From Chromera velia (lineage: Eukaryota > Sar > Chromeraceae): 25,816 bases of DNA. The notes below the pieces were generated by a model. It was not told the DNA's origin. It was given only the letters and a program-made list of their open reading frames with translations, and did no database searches. The position numbers were made by a program, and so were the translations under genes. Position 1 is the first letter of the stretch. Each line of letters starts with the position of its first letter. Shown one piece after another: positions 18,481 to 25,816 of the stretch. The stretch spans positions 1 through 25,816 of the forward strand of contig JAHBMJ010001813.1 in NCBI GenBank assembly GCA_018398765.1, in the 5' to 3' direction.

Positions 18481-19320
18481 CTAGAAATTGGAAGAAAACC
18501 CGATCGAGGCAGTCCTTCTTCCCACAGAACATTTTATCGACAAACAAATCACACAGACCACCCGGGCCCCCTGCTGTTCTGTACACTCCCCCTAGCTGTC
18601 ATCCCCCCTCTTGATCTTTCAGACTCAAAAACCCTGCACGCACCACATAAGGTGAATTCGCCATTCAAGCAAGACATTCCGAAAATATAACAAAGAAAAC
18701 AAAGAAAAAGAAGAAGAAGAAGAAGATACAATTCGCATCAAAACACTCGGTCACAACAAAAAAAAATTTCAATAAGAAAATAATAGACAAATAGGTCGGA
18801 ACACGCAGATAGGCGGAGCGGAGTCTCCACGGTAGTTCCTCCTCTCCACAAGTCGTCAGGCCTCCAGCGTCCAGAAGAGGAGGTTATTGGATGCAGAGGA
18901 GAGCAAAGAACAGAAAGCACAGAGAGAGCATGATCTTTGTACCAACATGTTTTGTCTGTTTTCTTCTCGCTCGTAAAAGGTTTAGCTGGAGGACAAAACA
19001 GACGTGGGCGATGCAAAGATATATCAACTTAATGTGCGTTTGCAGCAGATTTAACTGCAATGTACGTTGCCGATCAAAAGCTCATATGCATATTTGCATT
19101 AATTGTACGTAATTAAATGTTGTATTTGATTGAGATCTCCACGTCAACCTTCGTGGTTTGTGGGCCGGTATGATTTTCCCTCATATCAATTACGGATATA
19201 GCCAGAGGAGAGGAAAGGAAGCCTGAGGAGGAAACTGCCGACCTTTCATGAAGCGATTTACGCCGATTGCGACATCTGTACATGAGCTATAGGCAATCTT
19301 ACAATTTCAAAATATAAAAT
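18480..19320. other. No gene seen
   Basis: Mixed-composition DNA with a short AAG repeat (about 18709-18726) and an AT-rich part near 19080-19130. No frame with splice support was seen on either strand. Confidence 0.4.
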
Positions 19321-19751
19321 TTAATTTTGAAAAACCGGAGGGCATAAGTGGAAAGAAAGGAGACTACCTAGCGATTTCGGAAGAGCATTGAGGTTGGTCC
19401 AGAGTATCAAAAGAAGGCGACAGGGGGATTGGACCGATGTTCCTAAGAAAGCACCTCGAGAGCAAAAGCGAGAGTCGAGCGAAGTTTTGGAGTAGACCGA
19501 GAGATACCGAGAGAATATAAGCGAACAACGCGAAGCGGGTTTATCAGGAAAGAAGATTGAAGGGAGCAAAAGAGACATTAAGACTGATCTGAAGACTCCG
19601 CCCCGTCCGTACACAACACATACTCTTGCAGGCAAACTTTTAGAAAAAATAATAAATTCAGACACCAGAATACAAAAAAGAAAAAAGAAAGAAAGTCTTA
19701 GAAAGAAAAGAACAAAGAATCATGGCAGATGAGAACAGGTATATGGCAAAC
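19321..19751 (-). other. Probable 3' UTR or intergenic DNA downstream of the HAD-like gene
   Basis: A 114-codon minus-strand frame occupies part of this stretch (19665-19321), but it is hydrophobic and Ser-rich and lacks recognisable motifs. Its position just after the HAD-like stop codon is better explained as 3' UTR. Confidence 0.3.
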
Positions 19752-21148
19752 CTAATGATGCCCCCCCCTCTGGGGAGGTACCAATTTCTTTTTTGACATG
19801 TTTTTTTTTTTTGCAGCTGCGCCCCGCAAGAACTCCAAATCTTCTCTTTCCTGCTGCTGCTTCTTCTGGAGGGCCTCGATCTACATGCGGTGATGCATGA
19901 AAGAAGAAATCGGGATAATCGATTTGTCCATCAGGATGGAAGAAGCCCTAGCTGCTTGGGATAGGAGAGTGACCAGACTGAAAGGACTCAAGGAAGGAAA
20001 ACAGAAATCAACAGCGATATAAAAGAAAGAAGAGGCACGAAGAAGTCCAAAAAGAGTAAAAGAACGGATACAGATGGAGACATAGATAGATTGACACTCC
20101 GGGAAAGAAGAAATATCTTGGCAAATAAGCAGAGACCTTCACAAGTAGAGAAGCAGACTGCATGGAAATCAACCCCGCTAATGATCTCTTCAAGGGTCCC
20201 TCCTAAAGTCCCCCCTTACCCTCACTCCCATACATATACCTCCTCTGGAAGGAAGTCAATCCTCCAGTGGAGGTCTCCGTTGTCCTTTTCATTGACGATC
20301 CCGCGCAACTCTTGCTGCTTCGTCGTCGCCAACGTTAAGTCCAAGTCTTCCCTCATGAGTTCAAGTTGCTGCACACAGAGACGAACTGAAGGGATAGAAA
20401 GAAGAAGCAGGAAAGGGAGCATGAGACGGCATTCAGGCAACATGACAGTCACTGTGTAGAAATGCAAAGCTCTTCCAACAGGAAAATAAAAGAAATTAGA
20501 GGAACTTGGAGAAATGTGAACTTACGGAAGGGGAGCCGACAATCATGCACAAAAGGACAGATACGTGTTTGGCACATAGACCCTGAGGCCAGGTTCATTT
20601 TGTGCACATTCGTAAAACCATGTCAACAGTTAAGTGGGGCATGCCCTACGGATCCCTGCATGTTCTATAACACTCCTATAAGGCCGCGACCTACCTCAGA
20701 AAGTCGCACAGACTCAGGAATCAGCCGTCTAGTCTTCACAAGCACCTCTCTTCCCGCAGTTCTGCATGCACGAAGAAAAGTGAGTCATCAAGTGAGTGGG
20801 AGTTTATATGCTTGGAGGCAGTTAGGTATCCCCAAATAATGTTTGCTTGTGTGCAAGTATATGTGGTTCATTGAACAGGCACCAGTATGCAATTTGGTGT
20901 GCGTGTTTGTGTGCACCATCATATTGGTCTCTCTGTTTATGGGGTCCCTTCTTTCAGTATCTGTGTGAGGAAGAAGGAGTGTCTGCGATGGAGTTTTCTC
21001 TATCTAATGTTATAAAGCGATTCGGAACTAACCTTCCTGCTTGCAAAGCAGCATCCCTCTCGGCCACCTGATCCCTAATGGAGACGATCTGCCGGCAGGC
21101 AAGCCACGTGGCGAGAAGGTCTCCAAATGCCTTTTTCTGTACACACAC

Positions 21149-21206
<58 letters not shown>

Positions 21207-21233
21207 ACACACATACACACACATACACACATA

Positions 21234-21276
<43 letters not shown>

Positions 21277-21486
21277 AGACACACACACACACACATACCA
21301 TAGGGTGAATGACAGCTCATACAGTAATGGTCGTTCAAAGGATGATTTGAAGCACATACAACGATATTAGACCTAACGTCTGTAGCCATCCTATGGCTCA
21401 AGATCTCACTTCTACAGTAATAAACAAACAGGCGTTATACGCGTATATGTTCATTGCAGTTTCCCTTCCCTCGCTCCTTTGCTTTC

Positions 21487-21526
<40 letters not shown>

Positions 21527-21846
21527 CTTTCTCTTCATATGCCTCTGACCTTCCAAATGGAAGCGTCCACCACGGGTACCTTCGGGTCTCTGTAAGAGAT
21601 GACAGCAATTCGGGCTGAATCGATAAACTTGGAGACTTTTAGCATCAGGATACGGGTTTTCTCGATCCAACGCAGACTGGCAGCAGTTATGATAACAACC
21701 TCCCCAAGAGCCGAGGAATCTCTCAACAGTGCCAGCGCCTGAACCTCCACTGTGGCGATGGTCTGCTTGATCTCTGAAGAGATCTGATCGGTCTTACTGG
21801 GAATCTTATGCGTGGGACATAAGGTATTATCCCAGTCAATGACCAT
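19752..21846 (-). CDS. HAD-like protein, protist DWDxTLxPT family, at least four exons
   Basis: HAD-fold proteins are mostly phosphatases; the role of this protist family is not known to me. Exon 21846-21550 holds motif I, VIDWDNTLCPT, with both Asp residues. It also holds VVIITAASLRWIEK (family VIVTNAxxGWVE) and ends at IWK. Exon 21136-21033 resumes KKAFGDLL and has IVSIRDQVAERDAAL, matching the family's ivSIGDs..Er.A except that the motif IV Gly is Arg. Exon 20368-20240 encodes QLELMREDLDLTL and a hydrophilic stretch ending IDFLPEE. Exon 19880-19752 adds IEALQKKQQQEREDLEFLRG and a Lys-rich tail. Phases fit if a 16-nt microexon (20761-20746) or another unseen exon joins 21033 to 20368. ATG 21846 is close to motif I, so an upstream coding exon is likely. 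The introns hold GT and TA microsatellites. Confidence 0.72.
20746..20761 (-). other. Candidate 16-nt microexon of the HAD-like gene
   Basis: On the minus strand TTTTCTTCGTGCATGCAG precedes AACTGCGGGAAGAGAG, followed by GTGCTT. Its length converts the phase 2 end of the exon at 21033 into the phase 0 start at 20368, which a direct join would not allow without a stop. The residues added would be RTAGRE. An unseen larger exon is an alternative. Confidence 0.3.
21141..21298. repeat. CA/TACA (GT on minus) microsatellite ending at a 3' splice site
   Basis: The array reads GT/GTAT on the minus strand and runs directly into GTACAG, the acceptor of the HAD-like exon starting at 21136. There is no separate polypyrimidine tract. 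Confidence 0.92.
21379..21402 (+). other. Segment resembling the dinoflagellate spliced-leader core
   Basis: The segment CTGTAGCCATCCTATGGCTCAAG matches the well-known leader core GTAGCCA...TGGCTCAAG at both ends, with a slightly longer centre. No GT donor follows CAAG (ATCTCACT comes next), so it is not a working leader gene. It is most likely chance; otherwise it could be a relic. Confidence 0.15.
21489..21524. repeat. TA dinucleotide microsatellite
   Basis: About 17 TA units lie near the 5' end of the HAD-like gene's first visible intron on the minus strand. Confidence 0.95.
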
Positions 21847-21849
21847 CAG

Positions 21850-22600
21850 GGTCTCTCCTCACATTGGAATTGAGAAAAACGGGCTAAGAGGACTCGATCG
21901 GCCGTCTTCATGAACTTTTCTGTCGCGGGATCTCAATCTCAATCTAGATCACGAACAGGGACGCAAGGGAGAGGAGGACCAAGAAGAGGAAGAGGAAAAG
22001 GAAAGAAGGTTCTCTCGGGAAACGTAGCACAGGCCTGTTGCTGCTTGCTGGGGCTTAGACATTCTGTCAGACTGTTGCTGTGTGCGAAACCGAAAGTCCA
22101 GTGCAGTTTTGCGTCACGGTGGCCCGTTGTATGAATATGATGTGTTTGGATTAAGGAATGGCACTGACAGAACGGACAATAGCTCTCTTTAAGCCATGCA
22201 GCAAGATTTTAAGCAACAGTTTCCTGTTGCGAGCTAACACAAATTAATTAAATCAAAGAATTCCCCTTATGCGCTTGCACTTTTCGCGTACACAAAGAAA
22301 AAGTCAATAAATAATGTACATCTGACGCACTCCATCCGAATGGCCCGAAAAGCGAAATTAACTTTTGACTCTTAAGTACTCAAGTATACTCGAGCTGTTT
22401 TAAGTATTGCCTTAAAATGCCGTCTCAGCATGCAATATTTCTGAGGCATCAGACTGCGTATGTCAGTTCAAGCGGCAGCTTCATCAATCTTCTTTAAACG
22501 CACTGCCTGACACACATTAACACAGATATGCTAGCAAACATATCAAAGAATCAATCAATTCAATAAACGAATTAAAATGGTTAAAACCGGTCAACCACTA
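21850..22600. other. Upstream region of the HAD-like gene and AT-rich spacer
   Basis: A missing N-terminal exon of the HAD-like gene may lie at 21850-22070. A minus-strand ATG near 22062 opens about 37 codons (MSKPQQAATGLCYVSREN, then Ser-rich), but no junction could be fixed. From about 22200 to 22600 the sequence is AT-rich and no gene is seen. Confidence 0.3.
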
Positions 22601-22617
22601 CTTGTAATAGGCTCTGG

Positions 22618-24718
22618 TTAACTCTTGTATAGACCAATAAGCCCATAACGGTGATGATGACGCACCTCTTGACGTAGGATAAATGATGGCATGCCAATTT
22701 GAAGCTTCTCGTACAGAAGAAAATCTATAGCGTGTCAGAAGGGAGAGAGAAATAATACGAAAAAACGACACTGGAAACAAAGATGAAACCACAATGAAAA
22801 AGAAGCAAAGAGAAGTTGAAGAGGAGGAAAAGATTAAAAAAGATTGAAGAAGGAGGAGGAGAAGAAGAAAAACAAGCAAAAGAAGTCTTGGTCTGTATTC
22901 ACCCAATCATTCCCACCCTCCCCGTCGAGAGAGAAACCCAAGCCCATGAAAGAAGGCCTGGACATCTTCTCACTGTCCAGCTGGTCAAATTTCATCGTGT
23001 TGCGTCTCCCCAGTGCTCTGATAGCTCCGGTACCCTGCCCTTGTGAGAGAGAGTTGAACCTTTTCTTTTGCTTTCAGTACAGACGTACAGTTTGCCTCAA
23101 TGCTTGGCAATGCAAACACCGCATTCAGCGCAGCGTTCACTGTTCGAGGCTCGTGGACACCTGAGGCTAACACCTTCATACACCCCGGTCCACCCAGTAC
23201 CTCGTCTACAGATGGCAGCACCGGCTTGCGGAAAGGCCACCAGCCTCTGTCAGTGGCACACATCTTCCTCAGGTTGTCGAAAACGAAAATTGATGTACAG
23301 AGGCAGGTAGTCATCCTAAACTAGTTGCCACAACTGCGCCTTGGCTCTGTGCCAACTGAGGATATCCCTGATATTCTCAAAGTGTTCACAGACAGGGAGA
23401 AAGACTACCGTGTTGAACATATTGTCCTCAGTAGCAATCTGTAGCAAGGGTTCGAGAGATGCCACCACCTGTTTCCACGGTTCCTTCACACACGTCCTAT
23501 TCTTGTTGTCCCACATAATGTCAACTTCATCCAGTGCATCAAACGCCACCCACAGAAGCAATTTTATCCGATTGAAGAATTGAGTCAGCCTGTGGAACCA
23601 CGTCAGGGCGTTCTGCTTGGAGGCATCAAGATTCAAGACCCGAGACAAGGACGCCTCCTTGTGCCTCAGAAGACCACACAACAGCACCACCTCTGCCTCG
23701 ACTGACGCCGACTGAGAGGCCACACTGATCTGATCACGTACCTACAATTGTGTGACAGTGAGTGAATGGAACGTACATCCAATAGCATGATACCGTACAC
23801 TGATTGGAAGGAGCTCCTCACGCAATCCTGCCGTACACAACAAGGATACACAAAATCTGGTTGCATCATGACGATGATAGACTGGTTTTCACGGTGCCAA
23901 AATGTAATCAAGCAACCTGTCGTTTCAGTATCTGGCTACTCCTTGCTGACCTGGACAATTTGAGAGACATGCCCGTTCTGATCGGTTGAGAAGATCCGTC
24001 TCTGTTGAACCGAATACCTCTCGGGGCACTGAAGTTCATCCGCCCAGGACCACAGCCACTACGCCCGAGTCGATTGAGGAATGAGCTTCAGGTCCGCCCA
24101 GAAACGTCGCAACTTGAGAGCAGAGCCAGGATTTGCATACAAACCAGCAAGAACTGCCAGTTCCATCCGTTCCTCATAAGGCATCTTGCCGAACGTCTTC
24201 GCCAGAAAAATGGAGTCTTCGTCAATGAGGGCGTTCAGCACTTCCACAAGAACGAACTCCACCATGTCTTGGTATTTGCTCGGCTGATCAGAGTTGTCCG
24301 TTCTGTTTCTGTACCAATGACTGGCCACTATGGAAGCAACAGATATTCTATACCAATCTCTTTAATTTTGGAAGAACCGTTAGAATGCTTCACGCAGGTT
24401 ATGAGAGGTCACAGAAATGATGAGAGATTTGGAGGATCGCTTCCTCACCTCCATCAATGTAAAGATCTTCAGGAAAGTCTTCCCGGTACCCCGGCGAGCG
24501 TGCACGACGTACGAGCCATCTATAAGAAATGGCACGATGTGGTCCTTGAACGGGACCATGTGGGAACGTTCGCCATCGGATGCGACCGTTGGGTGGCTCC
24601 GAAGCTGTCGGTTGACGCACTGCTTATCGAGCCCATACTTTTCATAAAAGCGTGAACTTGATGCAGGCTTCGCAATGCTGGCTACAAACAGGAAGATAAC
24701 GAGTGAAAGTATCTGCAT
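22618..24718 (-). pseudogene. P-loop NTPase gene with two in-frame TAG codons and a frame change
   Basis: ATG 24718 begins with a hydrophobic segment (LSLVIFLFVASIA) that could be a signal peptide or anchor. Exon 24718-24394 holds Walker A, ARRGTGKT. Later exons are 24327-23951, 23741 to about 23089, 23039-22917 and 22724-22618 (TAA). Walker B is LLLWVAFDALDEVD, in the third exon. Introns of 66, 209, 49 and 192 bp all agree in phase. The second donor is CAG|GTCAGC and the third GTACGT. The C-terminus has FMGLGFSLDGE joined by G|AT to DFLLYEKLQIGMPSFILRQE. Three lesions break the frame: TAG at 24061-24059 between STRA and WLWSWADEL, TAG at 23318-23316 between WQLV and DDYLPLY, and a frame change shortly after. 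The layout loosely resembles bacterial P-loop ATPases of the STAND/KAP/Sll1717 kind, but I cannot place it. It is either a young pseudogene or a gene with unusual decoding or unseen introns. Confidence 0.55.
22840..22872. repeat. GAAGAAG/GGA purine repeat in an intron
   Basis: Read on the minus strand this is a CTTCTTCTCC pyrimidine tract within the last intron (22916-22725) of the NTPase gene. It echoes the CTT tract before the PIP-kinase exon. Confidence 0.6.
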
Positions 24719-24774
24719 TGCGCAGTATATACGTTTCCTGGTGCTTCTAAGTTTGACTGACAGAGGATATTGAA

Positions 24775-25030
24775 CGAGAGGATATTAAACGAAGTTGAAA
24801 CTCAAATAATTTAGTTAATAACAGTAAACAACTCTTAAAACAACAATTAATTAAATTAAAATACCAACTTACAGTATTTTTCAAGCTGTTATAGTTTATC
24901 CCTTTTAAAATATTGGCCAAAGTTATAATAGTTCATTTGCTCGGTATAATGCATATTAGTTTTAGTATTCAATAAAACTATGTAGGCATTTTTGTTAGAA
25001 TTTATAATTGCTTGATACCCGATGGAAGTT
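24775..25030. other. AT-rich block upstream of the NTPase gene
   Basis: AT-rich DNA immediately 5' of the NTPase start, with no coding frame. It mirrors the AT-rich block beyond the gene's 3' end at 22200-22600. Confidence 0.45.
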
Positions 25031-25179
25031 TATCAATTAACACTATATCGCAAGGCTCGAGCCGATTTTCTGGGAGTAACGAAGGCTTGACATGGGTTGC
25101 CATGAATCAGAGCACGTACGGTTGATCACGAGCGGTGGAAGAAAAGCTGTATATGAATAGATGGAGATGGATTGCATGT

Positions 25180-25345
25180 ATGGAGTTGGGGTTCGGCGTG
25201 TCACCGCGCTTTCCGAACCGAACTCAGATCGCGCGGCCTTTTGGGTCTGGCCGCCACTGCCGGCGCCGGCCGGCCGCCACTGCATGACTCTGGCATTGAG
25301 TCACGATTTCCGCGCATCCGCGTGCCGGGAGATTTCTTTAGTATC
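25180..25345. promoter_or_regulatory. GC-rich patch, possible promoter
   Basis: CCGGCGCCGGCCGGCCGCC and nearby CpG-rich DNA resemble the island between divergent genes at 10860-10995. It lies about 460 bp upstream of the NTPase ATG. The promoter role is inferred from composition alone. A 147-codon plus-strand frame crosses it without motifs. Confidence 0.25.
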
Positions 25346-25816
25346 TCTCTGGTCCTTTGTCAGGCTAGTATGCATCTTGCCTAGGCATAGGTCCTGTCCG
25401 TCTGTTATGGCCAATCTGTTGCAAGCGCAAGCCCCTCGAACTAGGCCGCCGCGCCTAGCTTATACTACTCCACGGTGGACAAAAATTAATACCTTTCATT
25501 CTCCGTGTGTTCGCGTGGTCAACTCTGCCTATCTATGGATGAGCGTTGTGGTCTTCCTTTTCGTTTCCCCAACTTTTTCTTCAATGGGTTCCTCAGCCCA
25601 TTAAAAAAATTTGTTTCTCCTCAACATTTCTTCATTAAACCTTTTCTTTACATCCATAAATTCTTTTGCATGCTTAGCGGCTTTTAGCTCCTTTATCATG
25701 TTTCTTCAATCTGATGTTGTCAGGCTCTTCTCTCCATTTATGTCTTTTCTATCTCTTAAACATCAAAATGGTCTTTCTCTTTCTTTCAATTCTCTTGCCA
25801 GCGCCCCTGCTGGCCT
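25346..25816. other. No gene seen at the right end
   Basis: Pyrimidine-rich DNA, increasingly T-rich toward the end, which could be an intron of a gene beyond the window. No exon was supported. Confidence 0.35.

Noticed and set aside
24005-24655. A 216-codon plus-strand frame opposite the NTPase gene
   Set aside because: The minus strand carries Walker A, a phased intron and protein-like composition. The plus frame has no motif and no splice context, so it is taken as an antisense shadow.

Overview
This is eukaryotic genomic DNA, most likely from a flagellated protist. Recognisable proteins are split by GT-AG introns of about 50 to 740 bp. Intergenic DNA alternates between AT-rich and GC-rich blocks, and simple-sequence repeats are abundant, often inside introns. 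An intraflagellar-transport protein (IFT54), a phosphoinositide kinase and a protist-type HAD protein together fit an alveolate. A chromerid such as Chromera is my best guess, but the sequence does not prove it.

Layout, left to right. 1-1670 (+): the 3' part of a phosphatidylinositol phosphate kinase gene, with two exons visible. 1671-6290: mostly intergenic, with a 750-bp AT-rich block, a GC-rich patch, GAAA/GGAA and ACAG repeat arrays and three weak candidate exons. 6291-9714 (+): three small exons with compatible phases that may form one gene. They interdigitate with a minus-strand gene (10492 to 7364) encoding a Ser/Pro-rich protein with a weak CUE-like N-terminus and a RanBP2-type zinc finger. 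Between them lies a 330-bp CTGT/CTGC tetranucleotide array. 10860-10995: a GC-rich island between divergent genes, probably a bidirectional promoter. 11581-13649 (+): IFT54 (TRAF3IP1/MIP-T3 family) in two exons, with a GT microsatellite in its intron. 13831-14397 (+): a possible 73-residue three-exon gene.

14400-16130: AT-rich DNA with a 41-codon ORF and a candidate minus-strand terminal exon. 16130-18480 (+): a poorly defined transcription unit containing three diverged tandem copies of a roughly 475-bp exon-intron module. 18480-19750: no gene seen apart from the probable 3' UTR of the next gene. 19752-21846 (-): a HAD-like protein of the protist DWDxTLxPT family, whose exon junctions are supported by both phase and homology. 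22618-24718 (-): a previously unrecognised P-loop NTPase gene with Walker A and Walker B motifs, very short introns, two in-frame TAG codons and one frame change. It is the most unusual locus here, and is either a young pseudogene or a gene with unusual decoding or splicing. The flanks are AT-rich (22200-22600, 24775-25030), and a GC-rich patch lies at 25180-25345.

The genes form no operon-like or pathway group. Exon coordinates were inferred by eye from reading frame, splice-site motifs and phase agreement. No transcript or database evidence was available.
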